A stretch of 36,328 nucleotides of DNA, taken from AWTP1-13 sp039808585. GTDB lineage: Bacteria; Pseudomonadota; Alphaproteobacteria; Rhizobiales; Hyphomicrobiaceae. The position numbers and the translations under genes are program-made. Positions 23,225-31,321 of the stretch are shown here, one piece after another. The stretch is from NCBI GenBank assembly GCA_039808585.1, contig JBDHTJ010000031.1, forward strand, positions 1 to 36,328, given 5' to 3'. How positions within the stretch are numbered: the stretch's first letter is position 1; every line of letters begins with the position of its first letter. Under the pieces are notes generated by a model that made no database searches, was not told where the DNA came from, and was given only the letters and a program-made list of their open reading frames with translations.

Positions 23225-24760
23225 ATGAGCATCGTCCCTGCGCGCTTCGCCGCGAACATCCTCCTGCTGGCCGTGACGGCGTGTGGCGCTCTCGCTGCCG
23301 GCCGTGCCCAGGCACAGCCGGCGCCCTTCACGCACGAGGTGGTAAAGGCCGAAGCAGCCGCGCTCGCAGCGAAACCCTACAAGGCTACGCCGGAAGCCTT
23401 ACCGAAGGGCTTGGAGAGCTTGGAGTACGACCAGTTCCGTCAGATCCGCTTCCGCAAGGAGCGCACCATCTGGCGCGGCGACGATCTCAACTTCGAGCTG
23501 CAGCTTCTGCCCATGGGATGGCTTTTCAAGACACCGGTCGAGATCAACATCGTTGAAAGCGGCAACGTGCAGCCGCTCACCGCGGACAACGCCTATTTCG
23601 ATATGGGCCCGCTTGCCGGCAAGCTACCGCCCGACGCACGCATGGGCTTCTCCGGTTTCCGCATCACAAGCCCCCTGAACCGCCCGGACGTCTTCGACGA
23701 GGTCATCGTTTTCCAAGGTGCGAGCTACTTCCGAGCGCTCTCTCGCGGACAGAGCTATGGCCTTTCGGCACGGGGCCTCGCGCTGAACGTAGGACAGCCT
23801 TCTGGCGAGGAGTTTCCATTATTCAAGAAGTTCTGGATCGAGAAACCCGCAATCAGAGCCGGTGCGGTGGTGATTCACGCGCTCCTCGACAGCCCTTCCG
23901 TTGCAGGCGCCTATCGCTTCGTCGTCACCCCGGGGGCACCCACCGTCATCGCGGTCATGGCGACGCTTTACCCGCGGCAGGAGCTTGCCAACCCCGGCAT
24001 CGCGCCTTTGACGAGCATGTACCTCTTCGGCGCCAACAATCGCACGCGGATCAGCGATTTCCGCTCCGCAGTCCACGACAGCGACGGCCTGGCAATGCTG
24101 AACGGCTGGGGCGAGCACATCTGGCGGCCGCTCACCAATCCGCGCCGGCTGCAGACCAGCCACTTCATCGATCAGAATCCGAAGGGATTTGGATTGATGC
24201 AGCGCGCCCGCAACTTTCGTCATTATCAGGATCTGGAAGCCGGCTACGAGCGCCGCCCAAGTGCCTGGGTCGCGCCCGCGGAGGATTGGGGCCCGGGCGC
24301 CGTCGAGCTTTTCGAGCTGCCAACTGAGGAAGAAATCCACGACAACATCGTCGCCTTCTGGAAGCCCGCACAGCCTCTCGCAGCCAACAAGCCCTACACC
24401 TTCAGCTACACGCTCAGTTGGCCCGACGAGGTCCCAACCGACTGGGGAGGCGCAAAGGTGCTGGCCACGCGCATTGGCTTGATCAATGGGCCGCGCCGCA
24501 AGTCAGGTACCCAGCAGTTCGTCGTGGACTTCGGCGGCCTTCCCGGATTGACCGCCAGCGAACCGCCGGTGGCGAAGCTGGAGGCGAGTGCAGGCGCCGT
24601 TGGCGTTCCGATCGTGCAACCGAACCCCGAAATCGGCGGCTTGCGCGTTTCCTTCACGTTTGACGCGAAGGGCGCGCAGGTGAGCGAGATGCGCCTTGTG
24701 CTCATGAACGGCCAGAAAGCGGTGTCGGAGACGTGGCTCTACCGATGGACGAACGAGTGA
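23225..24760 (+). CDS. opgG: Periplasmic glucan biosynthesis protein OpgG (MdoG)
   Basis: 511 residues, the normal length. It acts in the periplasm on the glucan chain made by OpgH, probably in branching or release. An N-terminal export signal is followed by the conserved body: LPKGLESLEYDQFRQIRF, PVEINIVESG, the GASYFRALSRGQSYGLSARGLALN segment, SMYLFGANNRTRISDFRSAVHDSDGLAMLNGWGEHIWRPLTNP and GFGLMQRARNFRHYQDLEAGYERRPSAWVAP. All are diagnostic of OpgG/OpgD. The signal contains both a normal AxA-type cleavage site (GRAQAQ) and a lipobox-like VTAC at residue 20, so lipid anchoring cannot be excluded. The 3' end overlaps opgH by 16 bases, indicating translational coupling. Confidence 0.96.
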   Translation: MSIVPARFAANILLLAVTACGALAAGRAQAQPAPFTHEVVKAEAAALAAKPYKATPEALPKGLESLEYDQFRQIRFRKERTIWRGDDLNFELQLLPMGWLFKTPVEINIVESGNVQPLTADNAYFDMGPLAGKLPPDARMGFSGFRITSPLNRPDVFDEVIVFQGASYFRALSRGQSYGLSARGLALNVGQPSGEEFPLFKKFWIEKPAIRAGAVVIHALLDSPSVAGAYRFVVTPGAPTVIAVMATLYPRQELANPGIAPLTSMYLFGANNRTRISDFRSAVHDSDGLAMLNGWGEHIWRPLTNPRRLQTSHFIDQNPKGFGLMQRARNFRHYQDLEAGYERRPSAWVAPAEDWGPGAVELFELPTEEEIHDNIVAFWKPAQPLAANKPYTFSYTLSWPDEVPTDWGGAKVLATRIGLINGPRRKSGTQQFVVDFGGLPGLTASEPPVAKLEASAGAVGVPIVQPNPEIGGLRVSFTFDAKGAQVSEMRLVLMNGQKAVSETWLYRWTNE

Positions 24761-26625
24761 CAGACGCAGCACCCTTGCAGCAACGCGAATCTGGGCTTCC
24801 GCGCCTTCCCGAGGAGGCGGGTCACCCGATGCCCGCCCAGCCGCTCTGGAAGGAGCGCGAACGGCGTCCAACGGCATGGAACACGCTTTGGGCTCGTCTT
24901 GCGCTGGTCCTCCTCGTTTCCGCTTCGACGGCGGCGTTCGGCGTGACGCTGTATAAGGTCCTCGCAGTGGAAACGCCGACAGTGCTCCAGATCGTGTTTC
25001 TGGCCCTTTGTACGGTGTGCTTCTTCTGGATCTCGATCGGGTCTTCGAGCGCCGTCATCGGCTTCGTCAGCCTTCTGGCCCGCGGCCACGCCAGAGACAA
25101 GCCGCAGGCACGGCCAGTGACGGAGAGCCGTACCGCGTTGCTGTTTCCTGTCTATCGCGAGGATCCGCGCTTGATCGCGGCCGGCATCGACACCGTTTGT
25201 GCCGACCTGCTGCAGCGGGCCCGGCCGGACGCTTTCGACGTCTTCATCCTGTGCGACACCCAGGCCACGGATGAGCGCACGAACGAAATGGCGATCTTCA
25301 AGCGCCTGAGCGAACGCTATGCCGGCCGCATTGGGATCTTCGCTCGCTGGCGCACGCCGAACGTCGCCAAGAAGGCCGGCAACATTCGCGACTGGATTGA
25401 GCGCCACGGCGGCCCATATCACTATTTCGTAGTGATGGACGCCGATAGCATCATGGGCGCAGACACGCTTCTGCATCTGGTGGCAAACATGGAGGCGAGC
25501 CCTCGTCTGGGGTTGCTGCAAACCGTGCCCCGCCTTACGGGCGGAAGCACGCTGTTTGCCAGGCTGCAGCAGTTTGCAGCCGGCTATTACGGCACGGTTC
25601 TGTCGGCTGGTCTCGCAGCCTGGCACGGCAGAGGTGGCAACTACTGGGGGCACAACGCGATCGTGCGCACGGAAGCCTTCGCACGCTCGGCCGGACTGCC
25701 AGAGTTGCCGGGGAAGGCGCCGCTCGGCGGACACATCCTGAGCCACGATTTCGTCGAAGCGGCACTGCTCCGGCGTGGCGGATGGGACGTGCGCATGCTG
25801 CCGGCATTGGAAGGCTCTTACGAAGGCTGCCCCCCTACCCTCAGCGACCTCATCGTCCGCGACCGCCGATGGGCGCAGGGAAATCTGCAGCATCTTCGCC
25901 TCCTGCGCGCCCGCGGCCTGACCATGTTGAGCCGTGCCCATCTCCTGATGGGCGCATTCGCCTACCTCTCATCGTTCCTGTGGGCTGCCACACTGCTCGT
26001 GGGCGTGATGCTGGCCGTGCAGGCGAAGTATACGAACCCATCCTATTTCGGCACCGAGGCTTCGCTTTTCCCGAAGTGGCCCGTGTTCGACGCCAAGCGA
26101 GCATTGGGCCTGTTCTTCGCCACGCTTCTCGTGGTTCACCTGCCGAAGATCCTGGGTGGCATCTGGGCCCTCCGCAATGCCGACGCCCGCAGGCGCAACG
26201 GTGGGATCGCTCGCGTGGTCTCCGGCATCTTGTTCGAGTCGCTGATGGCGGCCCTGATAGCACCTGTCCTCATGATCACGCAGACCAATGCCGTCTTCAG
26301 CATCCTGCTGGGGCGCGATGCCGGCTGGGCCGCACAGCGGCGCATTGGGGCAGCGGCACCTTTCACGTCGTTCCTCCGACAGCACCGATGGCAGCTGGCC
26401 TGGGGCATTGTCGTGGGCACGGTGTGCCTTGCCATTTCGCTGCCCGTGTTCGCCTGGATGAGCCCCATCATAGCGGGGCTTCTGCTGTCGGCCCCCGTGG
26501 CAATGCTCACCGCCCAGCAAGCACACCCAGCCCTTAAGCGCATTCTTGACGTACAGGAAGATCTGCATCCGCCGCCCATTCTGCTCGCGCATGCCGGCAA
26601 GGTGGCGGAATGGCAGGCCGCTTGA
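24745..26625 (+). CDS. opgH: Glucan beta-glucosyltransferase OpgH (MdoH)
   Basis: 626 residues. Inner-membrane family 2 glycosyltransferase that polymerises UDP-glucose into the linear backbone of osmoregulated periplasmic glucans. Membrane helices near residues 45-110 flank the N-side, the cytoplasmic catalytic domain spans about 115-400, and several helices follow. Catalytic motifs: VVMDADSIMGADT (about 230-242), the LGGHILSHDFVEAALLRRGGW region, and the product-binding RDRRWAQGN (about 372-380). It is shorter than E. coli OpgH (847), mostly at the N-terminus, as is usual in alphaproteobacteria. The ATG at 24745 lies inside opgG; a GTG at 24733 is in frame. opgG and opgH form one operon. 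Confidence 0.95.
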   Translation: MDERVTDAAPLQQRESGLPRLPEEAGHPMPAQPLWKERERRPTAWNTLWARLALVLLVSASTAAFGVTLYKVLAVETPTVLQIVFLALCTVCFFWISIGSSSAVIGFVSLLARGHARDKPQARPVTESRTALLFPVYREDPRLIAAGIDTVCADLLQRARPDAFDVFILCDTQATDERTNEMAIFKRLSERYAGRIGIFARWRTPNVAKKAGNIRDWIERHGGPYHYFVVMDADSIMGADTLLHLVANMEASPRLGLLQTVPRLTGGSTLFARLQQFAAGYYGTVLSAGLAAWHGRGGNYWGHNAIVRTEAFARSAGLPELPGKAPLGGHILSHDFVEAALLRRGGWDVRMLPALEGSYEGCPPTLSDLIVRDRRWAQGNLQHLRLLRARGLTMLSRAHLLMGAFAYLSSFLWAATLLVGVMLAVQAKYTNPSYFGTEASLFPKWPVFDAKRALGLFFATLLVVHLPKILGGIWALRNADARRRNGGIARVVSGILFESLMAALIAPVLMITQTNAVFSILLGRDAGWAAQRRIGAAAPFTSFLRQHRWQLAWGIVVGTVCLAISLPVFAWMSPIIAGLLLSAPVAMLTAQQAHPALKRILDVQEDLHPPPILLAHAGKVAEWQAA

Positions 26626-26647
26626 GCAGACCGTGACGGCTTTGTAG

Positions 26648-26944
26648 CTACGGCTGCTTCCTTTCGGGCGGGCTAACCGCCGGCGGCTGCGGCCTGCACG
26701 TCCAGGTCTTGCGCTGGCATGCGATGCCCGGCGACGAGCAGCCGAAGCTGCCGCCCTCCCTGCGGACGCAGATCTGGCAGGCATCCGTGAAGTGCGTGCA
26801 CCCAGGGTTGGCATCCGCGAAGGTCTTGAGCGTGGGATCGTTCGATGGGGCCTCAGTGCCTTGCGCCTGTACAACACCTGGCACCACGAGCAACGACAGC
26901 AAGAGCAGCAGTTGCAACAACGATGGCAAGGTCCATTTGGTCAT
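26648..26944 (-). CDS. Small secreted cysteine-rich protein, unknown
   Basis: 98 residues: a signal peptide (about 1-28, Leu-rich, ending VVQAQG) and a mature part with six cysteines (C49, C56, C59, C69, C76, C83), spaced as CTHFTDACQICVRREGG, FGCSSPGIAC and WTC. Three disulfides or a metal site are possible. The tail is Pro-rich. GGGAG precedes the ATG by seven bases. It lies 77 bases downstream of the ClpP-fold gene on the same strand and ends 22 bases from the opgH stop (convergent). I do not recognise the family; periplasmic location is inferred. Confidence 0.8.
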   Translation of the reverse strand: MTKWTLPSLLQLLLLLSLLVVPGVVQAQGTEAPSNDPTLKTFADANPGCTHFTDACQICVRREGGSFGCSSPGIACQRKTWTCRPQPPAVSPPERKQP

Positions 26945-27021
26945 GCGGCAACTCCCGTCACGTTGCGTGCCCTATCGCGTGACGCGTAGCCGGCCGGACC
27001 GCCCGAAATGCGGCATTCGGG

Positions 27022-27897
27022 CTAGCTGCAGGGCGCGTTCACGTAGATCTGCTTCTCGGGCACCAGCATGCGGCAACCTTTCGTCTCGAAGGACGTGGCC
27101 ACCCGCGACACCGGCTGCTTGGGCTCCTCCACCGGCCGTGCCGGCGCCTCTGGCGCAGCCGGAGGCGGCTCGCGATGGGCTTCGGGCGACGGCTTCGGCG
27201 GTGTGCGGTCCGCGATCAAGCGATCACGCTGATTGCCGAGCGCCACGTGCACGATGCCGGAGTTGTCTCGGATCAGGTCGGCGCCTGTCTGCCAGTAATC
27301 GACGTCGACGGTGAGAGGCTTCATGCGCTCGGTCCAGGCGGAAGAAACGCCGGCGGCCGAATAATACTTCACCACGAGCCGCTCCCATGCGGGACGATCG
27401 AGCCTGATGATCTTGTGTGTCTTGGGGTCGTGATGGGAGACTTCGTGGAAAAGCCACAGGCTGCTGAGGGCCGCGGTACGCTTCTGTCCCTGCAGGTAGA
27501 TGAACACGCACATTGATCCGCAGACACCGCCCTGCTCCACCACCGTCTCCAGACTGTGCGTGGATCGGATCTCGCGCAGAACATCGATCACGCGCTCGCC
27601 CTCGGCCACCGAGCCGCCACCGGAGTAGATCTTGAACACCACCCGGGTACCGCGATCGCGGTGCGCTTCGAAGGCACCGCGGATTTGCGCCGCCATGGGG
27701 CTCGCCACGCGGCCGCTCCAGCGCATGACGATGGCACCGTCGGTCCTCTCGGGGGGCTCGATCGTCAGGCTGCCGACCGGCGGCGGGTTTGCGAATCCGA
27801 CCTGACTGCCGGCCACAGTGAGGACGAGCGCCACGATAAGTGGTTTTGCAGCCCCCAGAAGGGGCCTCACCAGCGAGTTCGCGAAGCGGTTCAGCAC
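27022..27897 (-). CDS. Periplasmic ClpP-fold (crotonase-like) protein
   Basis: 291 residues. An N-terminal hydrophobic export segment (about 13-36) precedes a ClpP/crotonase-type domain. VVFKIYSGGGSVAEG (87-100) resembles the ClpP oxyanion strand, GGVCGSMCVFIYLQG places Ser128 where the ClpP nucleophile sits, and SLWLFHEVS places His151 at the catalytic His. TVDVDYWQTGADLIRDNSGIV holds candidate Asp198/Asp200 and the terminal helix. Cys126 and Cys130 flank the serine. The tail (about 232-268) is Pro-rich and ends with Cys275 and Cys290. It could be a periplasmic serine peptidase, similar to COG3904-type proteins; activity is inferred. GTG at 27897 is chosen because GGAGG lies six bases upstream; an in-frame ATG at 27948 has no such site. 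Confidence 0.78.
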   Translation of the reverse strand: MLNRFANSLVRPLLGAAKPLIVALVLTVAGSQVGFANPPPVGSLTIEPPERTDGAIVMRWSGRVASPMAAQIRGAFEAHRDRGTRVVFKIYSGGGSVAEGERVIDVLREIRSTHSLETVVEQGGVCGSMCVFIYLQGQKRTAALSSLWLFHEVSHHDPKTHKIIRLDRPAWERLVVKYYSAAGVSSAWTERMKPLTVDVDYWQTGADLIRDNSGIVHVALGNQRDRLIADRTPPKPSPEAHREPPPAAPEAPARPVEEPKQPVSRVATSFETKGCRMLVPEKQIYVNAPCS

Positions 27898-27972
27898 GGT
27901 TAGCCTCCAGTCCCGGCTGCGCCGGGGCAAGAGGCCCGCCCGTCCCATGAGCTGGGGCTGGGGATTGGGGCA

Positions 27973-28007
27973 GGCCGGATAGGATCGATCCCAAACCCTA
28001 TCCGGCC
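27973..28007. repeat. Perfect 11-bp inverted repeat downstream of SDR gene
   Basis: GGCCGGATAGG (27973-27983) and CCTATCCGGCC (27997-28007) with a 13-base loop. It lies 58 bases past the SDR stop and 75 bases before the ClpP-fold start. It lacks a T-run, so it is either a factor-dependent terminator or a regulatory stem. Confidence 0.6.
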
Positions 28008-28065
28008 CAAGGCGGAGCCGCTGTTCCTGGCGAAACAGCCAAGCTCGCCCTCGCCCGGCCTCGGC

Positions 28066-28818
28066 TCAGGCGAGCGACTGCCCGCCGTCCACGATCAGCG
28101 TCTGGCCCGTAACCCAGCTGGCGAGGTCAGAGCACAGGAACACGGCCGCGTTCGCCACTTCCTCCGGAGCGCCCAGGCGGCCCCAGGGTATCGATTTCAG
28201 GATCGCGTTGTAGAGAGTGGGGTTGCTGGTCCGGCGGTCGTCCCATAGGCCGCCGGGGAACTCAATCGATCCCGGCGCGATGGCGTTCACCCGCACTTTC
28301 TTAGGGGCCAGGAGCAGCGCCTGGGACATCGTGTAGTTGATGAGCGCCGCCTTCACGGCCGCATAGGGCGCCGACCGGGCGCTGCCCGCGTAGCCCGATA
28401 TGGAGGAGATATTCAGGATGGTGCCCTTGCCCGCTTTCTCCATGTAGGGAATTGCGGCATGCGAAGCACGCACCGTCGCCATGACGTCTACATTGAGGCC
28501 GGCAGCCCACCCTGCTTCGTCGTCCGCCATGCCGAAACCGGATGCATTGTTGACGAGGATGTCTATCCCACCGAGCGCCTCCGCGGCCGACTGAACATAG
28601 CCCGCAATCGCCTTGGCGTCGGCGAGGTCACAGGATGCCGCGTGCGCCTTGACGCCGTGGCCTGCGATCTCCCCCGCTGTCGCCTCGAGTGCGGCCTGCC
28701 CCCGCGCGCAGATGGAAACCGAAGCGCCTGCTGCAGCCAACCCCAGCGCGATCGAGCGGCCGATGCCCTTGCTGCCGCCGGCGATGACCGCGCGTTTCCC
28801 CTTCATATCGATCAGCAT
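28066..28818 (-). CDS. Short-chain dehydrogenase/reductase (SDR)
   Basis: 250 residues, classical SDR. The cofactor loop reads AGGSKGIGRS (the TGxxxGIG site), NNASG follows strand 4, and the catalytic residues are Ser in ISSISGY and the YAAVK pair Tyr/Lys. The C-terminus W.TGQTLIVDGGQSLA is typical. NAD(P)-dependent oxidation or reduction of an alcohol/ketone, substrate unknown; it resembles FabG-like 3-oxoacyl reductases. The start at 28818 (MLIDMKGKRA) has GGAGG; upstream in-frame residues to 28872 are unlikely. It is separated from the ClpP-fold gene by an inverted repeat. Confidence 0.92.
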   Translation of the reverse strand: MLIDMKGKRAVIAGGSKGIGRSIALGLAAAGASVSICARGQAALEATAGEIAGHGVKAHAASCDLADAKAIAGYVQSAAEALGGIDILVNNASGFGMADDEAGWAAGLNVDVMATVRASHAAIPYMEKAGKGTILNISSISGYAGSARSAPYAAVKAALINYTMSQALLLAPKKVRVNAIAPGSIEFPGGLWDDRRTSNPTLYNAILKSIPWGRLGAPEEVANAAVFLCSDLASWVTGQTLIVDGGQSLA

Positions 28819-29310
28819 GTGTGCCTCCTGCAAAGTTGAGGGGAGACTGCCACGGAAAGGGAAGATCTGCATCTAGCGGTCCGGAACAAGGCAGTTGCAT
28901 CCGGGCGCCTCCACACTTCCTTGCGCCGCTCTTGGTGCGACAAAAACACCGTGGCTCCGGAGCCCGAACCGATCGCCGGTCGACATTTCAGGCCCCCCAA
29001 ACCACGTCGGCCAAGGCAAGAATGCTATTTTTGCGGCCCTAAAGAGCGCGTGCACGACATATATCGGCAGTAAATTGGTATGCACAACGGAGGCCGAGCC
29101 CGAAGATAATAGAATGCATTTCCAATTTGCCGCCGATTGCCACAACCGATGTAGGACTTTGGTAATGCCCAAAGACTAATCATCACGGTACGTCGTTTCT
29201 GCCGTTCCGTTGTGCGTTTCGGCAAGATGCGTGAACTCAGACGACCGACGCCTAAAGCGCCGAGCGACACCTGTCGCCCGCGACGTCGAACCTGCGCCTA
29301 TGGAGCCAAA
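28819..29310. other. Gene-free divergent region between SDR and chemoreceptor
   Basis: 492 bases with no supported gene. Short open frames on both strands here (for example 28895-29179) lack a Shine-Dalgarno and family character. The part around 29020-29200 is noticeably more AT-rich than its surroundings and probably holds the promoters of both neighbours. GTGCA/TGCAC arms flank 29051-29085. No promoter could be assigned. Confidence 0.5.
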
Positions 29311-31179
29311 ATGCAGCAATCGGTGACACGTCTTCTCACTGCCGCTTCACGATGGACACCCGGCATCTCGGCGCGCATCAACGGCCTGATCGCTCTTGCC
29401 ATCGTCGCCCAGCTTGCGCTTTCCGCGTACCAGCTGGGCGAGTATCGCACCGCAATTTTGGATGAGCGCCGACACGAGCTGGAAAATCTCACGGCCACGG
29501 CTGTCTCGATGGTGAATGCGGAATATGCGGCATTCAAGGCCGGAAAACAAACCGAGGCCGAGGCCCAGGCGCAAGCAAAAGCCCGTCTTTCCACCCAGCG
29601 CTACGGTGGCAACGAGTATTTCTTCATCACCGATCTTTCGCCGCGCATGGTGATGCACCCGATCAAGCCCGAACTGAACGGCCAGGACATGGGCAAGTTC
29701 AGGGATCCCAATGGCAAGCTGATGTTCGTGGCGTTCGCTGACACTGTAAGAAAATCTGGCAGCGGTTTTGTCGATTACGCCTGGCCCCGCCCGGGCGCAG
29801 ATGCGCCACTCCCCAAGCTGTCCTACGTGACGGGCTTCGAGGCCTGGAGCTGGGTGATCGGCACCGGCGTCTACGTTGATGATCTTGACGCCCGGCTTTG
29901 GTCCGAGGTCAAGAAGCAGGGCGGTGTCGTGGCTCTCCTCATGCTGCTATTCGGCGCCGTCTCGTTCAGCTATGGCCGCACACTGTCGCGATCGGTGCTG
30001 CGCACCGCGTCGAAGATGGAGGCATTGGCCGCGGGCGACCTTGCAACCACCATCGAGGGCGCCGACCGCAAGGATGAGCTTGGCCAGATGGCCCGCGCGT
30101 TGACTGTGTTCAAATCCACTGCGCTCAAGAACATCGAGCTACAGGAACTGGCTGCCCGTGAGCGCCTGGCCGCCGAGGAAGCACGCAAGGCGGCAGAGCA
30201 GGCGGCAATCGAAGCAGAGCGCCGCGTCGTCACGACGTCCTTCGGCACCGCGCTGTCGCGCCTTGCTGGTAAGGATCTCACCTATCGCATGCACGACACG
30301 ATCCCGACGGCCTATCGCCAGTTGCAACTCGACTTCAACGGCGCCATGGACCAGCTTGAGGCAGCCATGCAAATGGTGGTCAAGGATACCGAGGCCGTGC
30401 GGAACGGATCGCACGAGATCTCCATCTCCGCCGACGATCTGTCGAAGCGCACCGAGCAACAGGCAGCAAGCCTCGAGGAGACCGCAGCCGCACTCGACGA
30501 GATAACGGCCGCCGTGCGCACGTCAGCGGAGAATTCCCTGCATGCCCGCAAGGTCGTCGCGACCGCAACGGACGATGCCACCAATGCCGGCAATGTCGTG
30601 CGTCGCACCGTGGAGGCCATGGGCGGCATCGAGCGATCCTCGCAACAGATCAGCCAGATCCTGGGCGTGATCGACGAGATCGCCTTCCAGACAAATTTGC
30701 TGGCACTCAACGCGGGCGTTGAAGCTGCCCGGGCAGGCGAGGCGGGTCGCGGGTTTGCAGTGGTTGCCTCCGAAGTCCGCGCATTGGCCCAGCGCTCCGC
30801 CGATGCAGCCAAGGAGATCAAGGCGCTGATCCAGGCTTCCGCTCAAGGCGTCGCGAACGGCGTAAGCCTGGTGGCCGAAACCGGCACCTCGCTCGAGCGG
30901 ATCATTGCGCAGGTCGCCGAAATCAACACACTCATAACGGCTATTGCGAAAGGCACGGAGGAGCAGAGCACGGGCCTGGCGCAGGTCAACTCCGCCATCA
31001 ACCAGATGGATCAGGTGACGCAACAGAACGCGGCGATGGTCGAGGAGACAACGGCTGCAAGTCACGCCCTCGGCGATGTTTCGACCGCACTTTCCGACAT
31101 GATCGCTGCATTCAAGATCGGTGGCATGGCTTCGCGCGCCACATCTCGCCCCGGATCATGTCCGAGAAAGGCCGCCTGA
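29311..31179 (+). CDS. Methyl-accepting chemotaxis protein with single Cache sensor
   Basis: 622 residues. TM1 (about 21-38), a periplasmic single-Cache domain (about 39-186) with FFITDLSPRMVMHPIKPELNG and GFEAWSWVIGTGVYVDD, TM2 (about 195-212), HAMP (about 213-268), a helical linker, then the signalling domain. The conserved hairpin tip is DEIAFQTNLLALNAGVEAARAGE (about 453-475). sCache_2 receptors commonly sense small organic acids. The C-terminus carries no CheR-docking pentapeptide. GGAGCC precedes the ATG at 29311; the frame is open from 29212 but the extra residues look non-coding. No che genes are nearby, so it would feed a distant pathway. Confidence 0.95.
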   Translation: MQQSVTRLLTAASRWTPGISARINGLIALAIVAQLALSAYQLGEYRTAILDERRHELENLTATAVSMVNAEYAAFKAGKQTEAEAQAQAKARLSTQRYGGNEYFFITDLSPRMVMHPIKPELNGQDMGKFRDPNGKLMFVAFADTVRKSGSGFVDYAWPRPGADAPLPKLSYVTGFEAWSWVIGTGVYVDDLDARLWSEVKKQGGVVALLMLLFGAVSFSYGRTLSRSVLRTASKMEALAAGDLATTIEGADRKDELGQMARALTVFKSTALKNIELQELAARERLAAEEARKAAEQAAIEAERRVVTTSFGTALSRLAGKDLTYRMHDTIPTAYRQLQLDFNGAMDQLEAAMQMVVKDTEAVRNGSHEISISADDLSKRTEQQAASLEETAAALDEITAAVRTSAENSLHARKVVATATDDATNAGNVVRRTVEAMGGIERSSQQISQILGVIDEIAFQTNLLALNAGVEAARAGEAGRGFAVVASEVRALAQRSADAAKEIKALIQASAQGVANGVSLVAETGTSLERIIAQVAEINTLITAIAKGTEEQSTGLAQVNSAINQMDQVTQQNAAMVEETTAASHALGDVSTALSDMIAAFKIGGMASRATSRPGSCPRKAA

Positions 31180-31244
31180 AGGCGAATGCGAGAAATCCCA
31201 GTTTCGTCGGGCCTGCCGGTTTTGCTTCTGGCCCGCCGATAAAT

Positions 31245-31300
31245 GACGGGCAGCTGGCCGCTTCAAGTGTAGCGTCGGCCGCTGCCCGTCTCTTTCTTCC
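31245..31300 (+). terminator. Terminator between chemoreceptor and xsc
   Basis: GACGGGCAGC (31245-31254) pairs with GCTGCCCGTC (31281-31290), 10 bp, with inner GGCCG/CGGCC pairing, then TCTTTCTTCC on the plus strand. It serves the chemoreceptor gene; on the minus strand the T-tract is poor (ATTTAT). Confidence 0.68.
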
Positions 31301-31321
31301 AGATGCCGGCTGGCGAAGTAT

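Noticed and set aside
28873..29179. Overlapping open frames of 94-99 codons on both strands
   Set aside because: No Shine-Dalgarno, no domain character, region AT-shifted and consistent with promoters.
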